A stretch of DNA of 64,000 nucleotides, from the NCBI RefSeq assembly GCF_039904985.1, contig NZ_CP157005.1, positions 1,736,001 to 1,800,000 of the forward strand, given 5' to 3'. A program made the position numbers and the translations under genes. Positions 55,850 to 64,000 of the stretch are shown in pieces; position 1 is the first letter of the stretch; each line of letters begins with the position of its first letter. The notes under the pieces are model-generated. The model had not been told where the DNA came from. It saw only the letters and a list, made by a program, of their open reading frames with translations, and searched no databases. The stretch comes from Methylomonas sp. AM2-LC. GTDB taxonomy: Bacteria > Pseudomonadota > Gammaproteobacteria > Methylococcales > Methylomonadaceae.

Positions 55850-56443
55850 TTACTTTTTCAGGTTTTCTTCTAAAGCGTCTAATTCAGTGGGTGTATTAAT
55901 GTTGATAAATATTTCAGGCACATCGCTTAAGTCAACCTGTACACTTTGTTGCTGATTAACCCAGTGTTGCATTTTTCGGCCCCCATTTTTTAAAAAGTCG
56001 TACAAATTGCCATACAGCTGGGTTTTGACTGCCATGCAGACTGGATGCATGCGTTCACCATCAAAGGCTATACTCAGATGAGTTTCTGGCGTTAACGCGT
56101 TTAATAAGCGCAGTAAATATTGGCTTTGCAGAAGAGGGGTATCGCAGGGTGCCACTAGTAACAATGGATATTCTGCGACTTGCATAGCCGCGAGTATGCC
56201 TGCTAAGGGACCCTGGAAATTTTGAGACTGATCGGCAACAATCGGATAACCGAATTGACTATACTTCATCTGATTGCGGTTAGCACTAATCATTAGTTCG
56301 TCGACTAAAGGTAACATGGCTGCCAAAGTGTAACTGACTAAGGGGCGTCCATTCAACAGTAATAAGCCTTTATCCTGTTGCTGCATGCGTTTAGCCTGCC
56401 CACCTGCCAAAACTACACCACTTACTTTGTTTTGTGCGTGCAT
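55850..56443 (-). CDS. mobA: Molybdenum cofactor guanylyltransferase MobA
   Basis: A 197-residue nucleotidyltransferase that joins GMP to Mo-molybdopterin, giving the bis-MGD cofactor of DMSO-reductase-type enzymes. The N-terminal GTP-binding motif is VVLAGGQAKRMQQQDKGLLL (about 10-29), followed by NGRPLVSYTL. The metal-binding Asp is in APCDTPLLQ, and NINTPTELDALEE closes the protein. Length matches the family. It is divergent from a lipoprotein gene, with only 17 bases between the starts. No molybdoenzyme gene lies in the window. Confidence 0.9.
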   Translation of the reverse strand: MHAQNKVSGVVLAGGQAKRMQQQDKGLLLLNGRPLVSYTLAAMLPLVDELMISANRNQMKYSQFGYPIVADQSQNFQGPLAGILAAMQVAEYPLLLVAPCDTPLLQSQYLLRLLNALTPETHLSIAFDGERMHPVCMAVKTQLYGNLYDFLKNGGRKMQHWVNQQQSVQVDLSDVPEIFININTPTELDALEENLKK

Positions 56444-56460
56444 AATGCTAAGCTTTATGT

Positions 56461-56919
56461 ATGTTAAAGAGAGTTTTCATTGTCCTAAGCCTGTTGTTCA
56501 TTAGTGGTTGTTCGCTATGGCCATTGTCAGGTGAACGTGTGCCATTTTATCAGGTAGAAACCCCAAAGCCGTATGATGATGTGTTAATTGATCTTGATGT
56601 GGCTATTGCCGAACATAATTTTCGTATTACGGCCCATAGCCGAGTAGGTAAGGTAATCCGAGAGCGAGGCGCTGAAAATTTTCCTGAGTTTGATACCATT
56701 CAGTTTTGCAATTTGACTCTGGCGAAAACCATGCTGGAAATTAGTCCACCCGCTATTGGGTTTATGCCCTGTAATATTGTGACTTATCAACTGGACGGAA
56801 AAACCATCATTAAAACGCATTTGTTACCAGAAGATAACGATAATCAAGCGCTAAACGAGTTCGCCCAGCAGATGAATCCTCAGTTAAGACAAATTGTCGA
56901 TTTTGCAGCAAAACCCTAA
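56461..56919 (+). CDS. DUF302 lipoprotein
   Basis: A 152-residue lipoprotein with lipobox LLFISGCSLW (Cys17) and a DUF302 beta-domain (about 35-150). Motifs are YDDVLIDLDVAIAEHNFRIT, TIQFCNLTLAKTMLE and FMPCNIVTYQLDGKTIIKT. DUF302 domains are small ferredoxin-like folds of unknown ligand; the CN-x-T Cys is typical. After the TAA stop the same frame stays open for another 34 codons (LLGIADALPYDLKQIDTDQL), so the gene may once have been longer. No partner is adjacent on this strand. Confidence 0.78.
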   Translation: MLKRVFIVLSLLFISGCSLWPLSGERVPFYQVETPKPYDDVLIDLDVAIAEHNFRITAHSRVGKVIRERGAENFPEFDTIQFCNLTLAKTMLEISPPAIGFMPCNIVTYQLDGKTIIKTHLLPEDNDNQALNEFAQQMNPQLRQIVDFAAKP

Positions 56920-57172
56920 GTAGAGCCCTTAAAACCCCGTTTGCTAGGTATTGCCGATGCATTGCCATATGATTTGAAACAGATCGATACTGATCAATTA
57001 ATTATCAGAGGGCTTAGTCGCTAAAGCTGATTTATAATAGCCGATGGCCGAAGTGCGTTTTTCGAGTTTGCAAAGCAAAACTGTGCATTAGCGGTATAGA
57101 TAACTGACTTTAGCCAGCTATTGAATTATATGCCACATCTTACCCGTTTTTTACCTTGAGGATAGCAATAAC

Positions 57173-57577
57173 ATGCAAAAAATTTCACTCTTATCTGCCG
57201 CTTCATTAGCGTTTTTATTAACAGCATGTGCGACGTTAAACGAGCCAGATTTGTCTGTAGCTTCCACAGAAGTAGCAGAGCCTGAAACATTTATTAATGA
57301 ATATCCAACCCGTGATCGAGTGGATTACGTACTGGAATGCGTAGCCAAACATGGTGGTCTCAGCTATATCAATCAATACGCTTGCGGTTGTAAAATTGAT
57401 AAAATTGCGGAAAAATTGAGTTTTTCAGATTACGAAGCCGCACGTACTTTTGTACAAATGCAGAAAACCCCTGGCGAAAACGGTGCGCCTTTTCGCGACC
57501 CTAAACAATCAAAAGATTTACGTGGTCAGTTAAAAGATGCAGAAGCGGCAGCAGAAAAAGCCTGCTTTGTAAAGTAA
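57173..57577 (+). CDS. Lipoprotein with four cysteines, function unknown
   Basis: A 134-residue protein. The signal peptide ends in the lipobox FLLTACATLN (Cys19). The mature part has an acidic spacer, then YVLECVAKHGGLSYINQYACGC with three Cys, a helix KIDKIAEKLSFSDYEAARTF, and a C-terminal AEKACFVK. The cysteine pattern suggests two disulfides. Similar small lipoproteins occur in methylotrophic bacteria, but none has a known role that I can cite. Its ATG follows TTGAGGATAGCAATA, a good ribosome site. Confidence 0.7.
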   Translation: MQKISLLSAASLAFLLTACATLNEPDLSVASTEVAEPETFINEYPTRDRVDYVLECVAKHGGLSYINQYACGCKIDKIAEKLSFSDYEAARTFVQMQKTPGENGAPFRDPKQSKDLRGQLKDAEAAAEKACFVK

Positions 57578-57683
57578 CCCTACTAATCAGAGGTTGCATT
57601 GTAAGCCATGTTGGGTAAGTACAAATCTACCCAACATAAACACCCGATTTATACGGTCAACTTATCTCATATAAACTCTGTTG

Positions 57684-58208
57684 ATGAATATTCTATCTTT
57701 GCGCTATCCAAAAACTAAACTTATTCTGCTAACTTTACTGAGCATTAATATCATCGCTTATGCGTTATTGGATACCCTGATAAGTGCTTTGGATGCTTTG
57801 GCTTGGGTAGGTTTGTTGATTTTGTATGAATTGGAAGCCGATGAAAATTTAGCCAATATTAGTAAAAATACCCAGGAAACTTGCAGAAATAGCCTGATTG
57901 CGCTGGTGGTACTGGTGTTTTTTGGATATGTCTATCAGCAAGAATGGCTGGAAGTTATCAATGCTTTACTCTGGTTTACCCTGATTGCACTATTAGAGCT
58001 TGAAATACGTTTTCCAGAGCGGGTAGCAGTAAGGCAAAATCAATTTAAAATGATTAACGCATGCGTTTTTATCTGTTTAACCGCCATGGTTCCAGCCTGG
58101 TTAATACAATCCTCCTGGCTGGATGCTTACGATGCCTGTCTTTGGATTGTAGCCTTTGCCATGATAGAAGTGGATATTTTTCATGTTCTACCTTTACGTC
58201 GTAGTTAA
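57684..58208 (+). CDS. Membrane protein with three internal repeats
   Basis: About 174 residues with six predicted helices. Three repeats of about 55 residues end with similar blocks: ALDALAWVGLLILYELEAD, VINALLWFTLIALLELEIR and AYDACLWIVAFAMIEVDIF. Each is Asp/Asn-Ala-x-x-W followed by a helix and an acidic Glu-x-(Asp/Glu). The acidic residues at each helix end could bind a cation, but this is only an idea. No known family is recognised. The start ATG 57684 lies behind TTG 57681. Confidence 0.6.
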   Translation: MNILSLRYPKTKLILLTLLSINIIAYALLDTLISALDALAWVGLLILYELEADENLANISKNTQETCRNSLIALVVLVFFGYVYQQEWLEVINALLWFTLIALLELEIRFPERVAVRQNQFKMINACVFICLTAMVPAWLIQSSWLDAYDACLWIVAFAMIEVDIFHVLPLRRS

Positions 58209-58387
58209 GCAGTGTATAAGCTGTTAAGTTGCTTAAGACTTTAATTTATACATCAATAAGATAAGCGTGGCGTTAATGCCAGTTCTGGTTTAAAAACAGG
58301 GTATACGCTAATATGTTACCGACACTTTGGGTGATGGCTGTATCACCCGCACAGTTTTTTCAACCACTCGCTCATTGAGGAACTGAT

Positions 58388-58954
58388 ATGCATAACTATT
58401 ATAAAAAAATCGGTGCAGCTCTACTGGTAACTTTCAGTGCTTTTAATGTTTATGCCGCAGATCTAGTGGCTGGCAAAAATCGCGCAATGGTTTGTCAAGG
58501 TTGTCATGGTAGTGCAGGTGTGAGTAGCATGGCACTATTTCCCAGTCTGGCTGGACAAAGCCACTCATACCTGGAAGCGCAATTAAACAGCTTTAAAACT
58601 GGCAGTCGTAGCAATGCCATGATGCAACCCTTGGCTAAGGATTTAAGTGATGCTGATATCCAGAATTTAGCCGCTTATTTTGCTAGTCTGCCCAGCAAAT
58701 CTTCAGGTGGCGATACCAACTTGGCCAAACAGGGTAAAGATAAGGTGAATATGTGTTTGGGTTGTCATGGTGCAAAACTAACCGGTCAGGCACAAGTACC
58801 CAGATTGGCTGGTCAACATGCCGATTATCTTGCCAAGCAATTACATGATTTTAAAAGTGGCGAACGTAAAGCCGGACATATGAATATGATTGCCAAAACG
58901 CTGAGTGATGAAGATATTAAGGCTATTAGCGCTTATTTAGGCACCTTGGAATAA
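58388..58954 (+). CDS. Diheme cytochrome c4
   Basis: A 188-residue periplasmic protein with a signal peptide (cleavage after VYA, about residue 24) and two similar class I cytochrome c halves. The heme sites are CQGCH (about residue 36) and CLGCH (about 123). Axial Met residues follow in SNAMMQPLAKDLSD and HMNMIAKTLSDEDI. Each half ends with a helix of the AYFASLP and SAYLGTLE type. Cytochrome c4 carries electrons to terminal oxidases in gammaproteobacteria. GAGGAACTGAT precedes the ATG, and a GGGTGAT/ATCACCC hairpin (58329-58348) lies upstream. Confidence 0.92.
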   Translation: MHNYYKKIGAALLVTFSAFNVYAADLVAGKNRAMVCQGCHGSAGVSSMALFPSLAGQSHSYLEAQLNSFKTGSRSNAMMQPLAKDLSDADIQNLAAYFASLPSKSSGGDTNLAKQGKDKVNMCLGCHGAKLTGQAQVPRLAGQHADYLAKQLHDFKSGERKAGHMNMIAKTLSDEDIKAISAYLGTLE

Positions 58955-58967
58955 TCTTAACAAAGCG

Positions 58968-59897
58968 ATGACACCAGCCATCATATTGAGCGTCACTCTG
59001 GGTTTAGCTATAAGTTTAGATTACTATTTGGGTGAGCCTGCAAACACCTATCATCCCTTGGTCGCGTTTGGTAAATGGGTTAAGTATTTAGAGCAGGGTT
59101 TACTGCGGCTTGATATTTCCGAGAATTATCAGCGCCTGTTTGGGGTTGTGGCTATGATTCTGGCGATAGTGCCAAGTTTTGCCTGGCTGCTCTGGCAACC
59201 CCAGTCCCCATGGGTGGAAATAGTTTTCGGTACATTAACCCTGTATTTTTGTATAGGTGCGCGCAGTTTGCAGCAACATGCACAAGCGGTACATATTGCT
59301 TTACAAGCAAACGATTTAAGCGATGCGCGTTTGCAGGTAAGCAAGATTGTCAGCCGCCAAACTGCTCATATGAGCGATGCAGATATACGCCGTGCTACGA
59401 TTGAATCTGTATTGGAAAATGGTGCAGACGCAGTGTTTGCGCCATTATTCTGGTTTGTGTTGCTGGGGCCATTTGGCGCAGTACTGTATCGGTTAAGCAA
59501 TACCCTAGATGCCATGTGGGGTTACAAAACCCTGCGTTATCGCCATTTTGGATGGGCAAGTGCCCGATTCGACGATGCAATGAATTGGCTGCCTGCCCGC
59601 TTAACAGCCTTAAGCTATACCGTATTAGGAAATAGTTCTCAAGCTTTGCAGGCGTGGCGCTACCACGCACCACTGCTGGAAAGCCCTAATGCCGGGCCGG
59701 TTATGTCTGCGGGGGCAGGGGCATTAAATTTGCAATTAGGCGGGCCAGCAATCTATGCTGGCGTACCTAAACAAAAGCCTTGGTTTGGCGGAAAAAACAT
59801 TCCACAAAATAACGATATTGATCGAGCTTGCCAATTAATTTACCGCACTTGCTGGCTATGGTGGCTGCTTATTGTTGTCGGTGTTAACTTTGCTTGA
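58968..59897 (+). CDS. cobD: Adenosylcobinamide-phosphate synthase CobD/CbiB
   Basis: A 309-residue inner-membrane enzyme that attaches the aminopropanol phosphate to adenosylcobyric acid in cobalamin synthesis. Family motifs are LDYYLGEPANTYHPLVAFGK (about 16-35), IVSRQTAHMSDADIRRATIE (about 126-145) with SVLENGADAVFAPLFW next, LSNTLDAMWGYK and FDDAMNWLPAR. The start lies 13 bases after the cytochrome c4 stop, and its end overlaps cobC, which supplies its substrate. The order cobD-cobC-cysG forms a tetrapyrrole group. Confidence 0.92.
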   Translation: MTPAIILSVTLGLAISLDYYLGEPANTYHPLVAFGKWVKYLEQGLLRLDISENYQRLFGVVAMILAIVPSFAWLLWQPQSPWVEIVFGTLTLYFCIGARSLQQHAQAVHIALQANDLSDARLQVSKIVSRQTAHMSDADIRRATIESVLENGADAVFAPLFWFVLLGPFGAVLYRLSNTLDAMWGYKTLRYRHFGWASARFDDAMNWLPARLTALSYTVLGNSSQALQAWRYHAPLLESPNAGPVMSAGAGALNLQLGGPAIYAGVPKQKPWFGGKNIPQNNDIDRACQLIYRTCWLWWLLIVVGVNFA

Positions 59898-60897
59898 GCA
59901 TGGTGGGCGATTACGGGAAGCGGCACATCAGTATGGTATACCCCTAACTGATTGGCTGGATTTGTCTACAGGTATTAATCCCAATGGCTGGCAGGTACCC
60001 GCTATACCTGCCCATTGTTGGCAACGTTTACCGGAAGATAATGACGAGTTATTGCCAAACGCCAGGCTTTATTATCAAAATTCTTCCTTATTAGCCGTTG
60101 CAGGTTCTCAAGCAGCTATCCAGCTATTGCCGACACTGAGAGCGCCCGCGCAGGTGGGTGTTTTACATCCCGCCTATGCAGAACATGCTACTGGCTGGGA
60201 AAATGCGGGCCATCAATTACGCATATTGGATATCGACAATATTGAATCGGAATTGGATACTCTGGATGTGTTAATTATTATTAACCCCAATAATCCTACC
60301 GGTAAATTATGGGAGCCAGCACGATTGCTGGACTGGCATCATAAACTCAGTCAACGTGGAGGATGGTTGATCGTGGATGAAGCTTTTATTGATAACATGC
60401 CTGAATATAGCCTTTCGGCCTTGCCTGTAAAGAAAGGGCTTATTATTCTGCGTTCGGTAGGCAAGTTTTTTGGATTGGCGGGTGTTCGTTGCGGTTTTAT
60501 GATTGCGGAACAAACGCTACTAACCCGCATTGCCGAAAAACTGGGTCCGTGGACGATCAGTCATTCTGCCCGTTATGTTACGGCTCTGGCTTTGGCAGAC
60601 CGTGCTTGGCAACAGGCCGCCATTCTGACACTTAGTCAGCAACGGCAGCGCTTGGTCACACTATTAAATCAGAATGGCTGGGTTACGCAGGGTAGTAGTG
60701 CACTTTTTCAGTGGGTAGTGCATCCACAAGCTGAAAAATTACACACATTGTTAGCCAGACAAGGAATTTTTACGCGTTTGTTTAACATGCCAGTCAGTTT
60801 GCGATTCGGATTGCCGGGTAATGAATTAGATTGGCAGCGCTTGGATCAGGCTTTACGCAGCGCTGAAATTAGCGGTCTTTTAGCTAAATACGGATAA
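59890..60897 (+). CDS. cobC: Threonine-phosphate decarboxylase, CobC type
   Basis: A PLP enzyme of about 335 residues, aminotransferase fold I, making aminopropanol phosphate for CobD. It shows WLDLSTGINPNGWQVP (about 22-37), IIINPNNPTGKLWEP and VDEAFIDNMPEYSL. The PLP Lys is in ILRSVGKFFGLAGVRCGF. I favour the rare start TTG 59890, which gives (M)LEHGGRLREAAHQYGI as in homologues and overlaps the cobD stop. The frame is open further upstream to TTG 59872 and includes GTG 59881. Intact and of normal length. Confidence 0.9.
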   Translation: MLEHGGRLREAAHQYGIPLTDWLDLSTGINPNGWQVPAIPAHCWQRLPEDNDELLPNARLYYQNSSLLAVAGSQAAIQLLPTLRAPAQVGVLHPAYAEHATGWENAGHQLRILDIDNIESELDTLDVLIIINPNNPTGKLWEPARLLDWHHKLSQRGGWLIVDEAFIDNMPEYSLSALPVKKGLIILRSVGKFFGLAGVRCGFMIAEQTLLTRIAEKLGPWTISHSARYVTALALADRAWQQAAILTLSQQRQRLVTLLNQNGWVTQGSSALFQWVVHPQAEKLHTLLARQGIFTRLFNMPVSLRFGLPGNELDWQRLDQALRSAEISGLLAKYG

Positions 60898-60941
60898 CTT
60901 TTCTAAAGATTATCTTTCACTTTTGCACAAAAACGGTACAC

Positions 60942-62327
60942 ATGGATTATTTTCCCCTTTTCCTGAAATTGAAAGACCAGCCCTGTCTGGTAATAGGCGC
61001 TGGCGAAATAGCCGCGCGTAAAATTGAGTTATTGGCAAAAGCTAATGCCCGTATAGTGGTCGTTGCTCTGGATATAGGTGCTAAGGTAGCAGCTATGGCG
61101 GAAGCCGGCATAATTGTTGTCCACCAGCAAGCGTTTAATCCACAAGTATTAACAGGCATGCGTCTGGTGGTCGCTGCCACCAATCACCTACCCACCAATA
61201 TCGAAATTGCACAAGCAGCGAATCAGCTGCATATTCCCGTCAATGTGGTGGATAATCCAGATCTATGCAGTTTTATATTTCCGGCTATTGTCGATCGTTC
61301 ACCTTTGTTGGTCGCCATTTCTTCAGGTGGTGCCTCGCCGGTATTAATCCGCTTATTGCGCGCTAAAATTGAAAGCACTATTCCGGCCGCTTATGGGCGC
61401 TTGGCGGTATTTGCCGAAAAATACCGGGAAAGGGTTAAGCAACATATAACACAACCGGCAAAACGTAGGATTTTTTGGGAAAATGTGCTGCAAGGGCGCA
61501 CTGCCGAATTAGTCTTTGCAGGCCAGGAACAGGAAGCGGAACAGCATTTTAATACGCAATTATCCCGCGTTGAAAACTCACAAACTCACGGCGAGGTCTA
61601 TTTAATTGGTGCCGGGCCGGGCGATCCGGATTTACTGACCTTTAAAGCCTTACGATTGATGCAACAGGCTGACGTGATTGTGTATGATCGCTTAGTGTCG
61701 GACGGTGTGTTGGAGATGGCCAGACGCGATGCCGAAAAAATCTACGTCGGCAAGCAGCGTAGCCTACATAGTTTGCCGCAAGAATCAATCAACCAGTTAC
61801 TAGCCGATCTGGCGCTGGCTGGCAAACGCGTGGCAAGGTTGAAAGGGGGCGATCCATTTATTTTTGGTCGCGGCGGTGAAGAAATCGAAACCTTAATGCA
61901 GCAAGGTATCAGTTTTCAGGTGGTTCCAGGTATTACCGCAGCCGCTGGTTGTGCCAGTTATGCGGGTATTCCGCTGACCCATCGGGATTACGCTCAGTCC
62001 TGTATTTTTGTCACCGGACATCTCAAGGATGGTACAGTCAATCTGGATTGGCCACAATTAGCCAGACCCAATCAAACGGTGGTTATCTATATGGGCTTGG
62101 TAGGGCTGGAAACCATTTGCCAAGAATTGATAGCACATGGTTGTCCCGCAGAGCTGCCGATTGCTATCATTCAGCAAGGCACTACTCGCCAGCAACGGGT
62201 ATTAACAGGCAGTTTGGCCGACATGCATCAACATGCAGAATTAGATGAAATAAAAGCACCCACTTTAATTATTGTCGGTAATGTAGTGAAACTACGGCAA
62301 CAGTTGGATTGGTTTCGAATAGAGTAG
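60942..62327 (+). CDS. cysG: Siroheme synthase CysG
   Basis: A 461-residue trifunctional enzyme. The N-terminal dehydrogenase/ferrochelatase part (1-205) has LVIGAGEIAARKIELLAKA, NVVDNPDLCSFIFPAIVDRS and SSGGASPVLIRLLR. The C-terminal uroporphyrinogen III methyltransferase part (215-461) has VYLIGAGPGDPDLLTFKALR, VARLKGGDPFIFGRGGEE and VVPGITAAAGCASYAGIPLT. It makes siroheme for sulfite and nitrite reductases, and its precorrin-2 also feeds cobalamin, which fits its place after cobD-cobC. Length matches E. coli CysG (457). Confidence 0.95.
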   Translation: MDYFPLFLKLKDQPCLVIGAGEIAARKIELLAKANARIVVVALDIGAKVAAMAEAGIIVVHQQAFNPQVLTGMRLVVAATNHLPTNIEIAQAANQLHIPVNVVDNPDLCSFIFPAIVDRSPLLVAISSGGASPVLIRLLRAKIESTIPAAYGRLAVFAEKYRERVKQHITQPAKRRIFWENVLQGRTAELVFAGQEQEAEQHFNTQLSRVENSQTHGEVYLIGAGPGDPDLLTFKALRLMQQADVIVYDRLVSDGVLEMARRDAEKIYVGKQRSLHSLPQESINQLLADLALAGKRVARLKGGDPFIFGRGGEEIETLMQQGISFQVVPGITAAAGCASYAGIPLTHRDYAQSCIFVTGHLKDGTVNLDWPQLARPNQTVVIYMGLVGLETICQELIAHGCPAELPIAIIQQGTTRQQRVLTGSLADMHQHAELDEIKAPTLIIVGNVVKLRQQLDWFRIE

Positions 62328-62421
62328 AGTAAAAATATTGGGTTAAAATGGATATAGCGTAAATTGTTGAATTACGGAAAGTATGTAATGCAACCAGAGC
62401 CGTCTTAAGTAAATAGCCTTT

Positions 62422-62454
62422 GGGCTGGTTAAATTTAATTAATTTAACCAGCCC
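62422..62454. terminator. Perfect hairpin after cysG
   Basis: GGGCTGGTTAAATT (62422-62435) and AATTTAACCAGCCC (62441-62454) form a perfect 14-bp stem around TAATT. It lies about 95 bases after the cysG stop and before the convergent Ser/Thr-rich gene. The T-tract is short (TGTTTA), so it may be a terminator of modest strength in either direction. Confidence 0.6.
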
Positions 62455-62519
62455 TGTTTATGCTGTTATTGACGGTATTAAAAAAAACCAGACGTAGTGT
62501 GTCAATAACAATACCTAAA

Positions 62520-63230
62520 TTACGCCTGAGTATTTAACAAGCTACCGGAGCTGCCAGAAAAGTTTTGTAGATTACTGGAAAATGATTGTAAAAAACTACT
62601 TAAAGTCGCAGTACTACTCCCACCTAGAGCGCTCTCTAAATCGCTAAAACTTTTTTCTAAACTGCTGAGTGTGGAATCTGTAGTACTTGACGACGATGAG
62701 CTTGTTGAGCTGGTCGAACTTGTCGAGGAGGAAGCGGATGACAATTCTTGCATTAAACTTTGTAAGTCAGCCTGTATATTCGGGCCTGTCCGACCAGCAC
62801 CGTTAATGCTGCTGGTAGAATTTGCCTGGTTGCTGTCAGTATTTCCATTGCTGCTGTTTGCCGTATCTTGATTGCTATCACTGCCGCTTTGAGCATGCAA
62901 TGCTGCCATCAGGTTCTGCATAAAAGTCGCCAAAGCCTGGGCGGCATCTGCACTGGTTGTGGATGACGAAGAAGATGTCCCCGACGTTGAATCAGTTGCT
63001 GTTGTTGAACCAGTCGAGCTAGATGACGAGCTACTACCAATGCCTATTTGCGATAAAGCTTGGGTAATTGCACTCATAATACCGGAGGGTGGTGGTCCTG
63101 GCGGGGGTGCCATGTCAAGCCCATTACTGCTATTTGTGCTGCCACTCGAACTGTTACTAGAATTAATATTTTGGCTATTATTAAGTTGATATAACCAATT
63201 ACTACTGCTTGATATGCTGCTGATAGACAT
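62520..63230 (-). CDS. Ser/Thr-rich low-complexity protein, paralogue of the 37.5 kb gene
   Basis: About 236 residues starting at ATG 63228-63230 (MSISSISSSSNW) with GGAGAACG upstream; an in-frame TTG at 63254 is unlikely. The plan matches the 37.5 kb protein: Ser/Thr/Asn linkers and helices IMSAITQALSQIGIG, DAAQALATFMQNLMAALHAQ, LEKSFSDLESALGG, LSSFLQSFSSNLQNF, and an ending LLNTQA. It also has a Pro stretch (APPPGPPPSG). No Cys and no Sec signal. The Ser run at about residues 165-185 is coded by TCC/AGC repeats that may slip. Function unknown. Confidence 0.75.
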   Translation of the reverse strand: MSISSISSSSNWLYQLNNSQNINSSNSSSGSTNSSNGLDMAPPPGPPPSGIMSAITQALSQIGIGSSSSSSSTGSTTATDSTSGTSSSSSTTSADAAQALATFMQNLMAALHAQSGSDSNQDTANSSNGNTDSNQANSTSSINGAGRTGPNIQADLQSLMQELSSASSSTSSTSSTSSSSSSTTDSTLSSLEKSFSDLESALGGSSTATLSSFLQSFSSNLQNFSGSSGSLLNTQA

Positions 63231-63837
63231 TTTCGTTCTCCAATTAAAAGTCAAGAAATGCTCGAACTATTCATGCACTATCATTAAGACATAAATACAT
63301 CGAACACCTACTTTTCCCTAAGCAGATTATCAGCCAATTAATTAGAAATTAGACAGAGTTTTATGTAAAAAAATGTAAAGTTAAGTTAAGAATACCTTTG
63401 ATTTATTTACATAAATTTAAAATAAACCGCCTATCTTGTTTATAAACTTTAATTAAAAGCAACATGGCAAAAAAATTCCCTTCTGATCATGAATCGGCAA
63501 CCCTTATTACTAAGCTTATCAATCAATCAGTTATTCTTTAATTTAGATATTTTCCTTTTATAGTTGTTGGTTTTTATTTCCTGCGACTGCAAAATAATGC
63601 CGCTGTAACCTGTCAATAGGGATTTAAGACAGTTTCCATTAGTTCAAAACTGTCGAATAGCGGATATAGGTTTTCAGCGTCGATAAGTTTTAGTGAATTG
63701 AGTTAGTTGTGTATCGAAGCGGTCATTCTTGCATAGACTGCCGGAGTTCAGAGTGAAAGCCAGCATCGAAGCTTGCAATTAAAGAGAGCAGGTTGATTGT
63801 TAACTTGCCCTCTGTTTTGATTTTTTAATAGGCGTAT
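63231..63837. other. Intergenic region, little recognisable
   Basis: About 600 AT-rich bases. The part next to 63230 probably carries the promoter of the Ser/Thr-rich gene. An imperfect hairpin (GAGAGCAGGTT with AACTTGCCCTC, about 63784-63813) followed by a T-rich tract could be a weak plus-strand terminator. I see no gene here. Confidence 0.35.
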
Positions 63838-63999
63838 TTAGTCTAAATTAAATAACTTTTTTATATCCAGTACTTTTTCTGAATCGACAAAATCAAGAGG
63901 AAAGTTTTGGGCTATATTATAATTGAGTAATATATCTTTACTCCATTTGCCCGATATATGTGAAATACTATGAAAAAGTAATAAAGTTTGTTCATGCAG
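63838..63999 (-). CDS. C-terminal end of an unidentified protein (partial)
   Basis: A frame on the minus strand runs in from the right window edge and stops at TAA 63838-63840. The 53 residues visible include LHEQTLLLFHSISHISGKWS and the end VLDIKKLFNLD. The sequence is protein-like and not repetitive, but too short to place in a family. The start lies outside the window. Confidence 0.4.
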   Translation of the reverse strand: MHEQTLLLFHSISHISGKWSKDILLNYNIAQNFPLDFVDSEKVLDIKKLFNLD

Positions 64000-64000
64000 C

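Noticed and set aside
62671..63189. Acidic Leu/Val/Glu-rich frames opposite the Ser/Thr-rich gene
   Set aside because: They are antisense shadows of Ser/Thr codon repeats; the minus-strand frame has the ribosome site and a paralogue.

Overview
The window looks like chromosome of a gammaproteobacterium, most plausibly a Methylococcales-type methanotroph. This is inferred from gene content: RegBA redox control, PhoBR, a phosphoketolase beside a transketolase, a TonB receptor, cytochrome c4, cobalamin and siroheme genes, and REP-like palindromes. The DNA is AT-leaning. No methane or methanol oxidation gene, rRNA or tRNA was seen, so the assignment is tentative.

Layout. 1-5 kb: the tail of a large FAD/Fe-S oxidoreductase, an Mg2+ P-type ATPase, then a cluster of toxin-antitoxin remains in which antitoxins survive (parD, DUF433) and toxins are broken (parE, relE, DUF5615). 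5-16 kb: yicC, a Ser/Thr kinase, regB-regA, a peroxiredoxin, small membrane proteins, a NarL-type regulator and a TonB-dependent receptor. 17-25 kb: trkH, a secF without secD, a 1225-residue fusion resembling the electron-bifurcating NfnAB transhydrogenase, and phoB-phoR. 26-32 kb: a very divergent cytochrome bd-like pair, phosphoketolase and a PiT phosphate transporter. 33-38 kb: mltA, a MITE-like element, a broken lysR, a three-gene unit (EthD, an anchored protein with a predicted N-terminal His, an esterase), an IS4 transposase scar and a Ser/Thr/Asn-rich protein. 38.5-42 kb: a decaying hypABCDE operon for [NiFe]-hydrogenase maturation, with no hydrogenase genes. 42-48 kb: VirK/YbjX protein, an acyltransferase with one nonsense codon, transketolase. 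48-56 kb: an EexN-like peptide, a histidine kinase and FixJ-like regulator pair, an HDOD protein, a sigma54 activator, envelope-stress-type small proteins and mobA. 56-64 kb: lipoproteins, cytochrome c4, cobD-cobC-cysG, and a second Ser/Thr-rich paralogue.

How it fits together. The intact genes concern respiration and redox balance (RegBA, bd-like pair, Nfn-like fusion, cytochrome c4), phosphate (PhoBR, PiT), sugar-phosphate carbon flow (phosphoketolase, transketolase) and tetrapyrroles (CobD, CobC, CysG). Decay is frequent: hypA, hypD, hypE, lysR, the acyltransferase, parE, relE, DUF5615 and an IS4 transposase all carry lesions. The two most unusual intact loci are the bd-like pair, whose quinol-binding loop is almost deleted, and the Nfn-like single-chain enzyme. 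All family calls come from reading motifs by eye; no database search was run.
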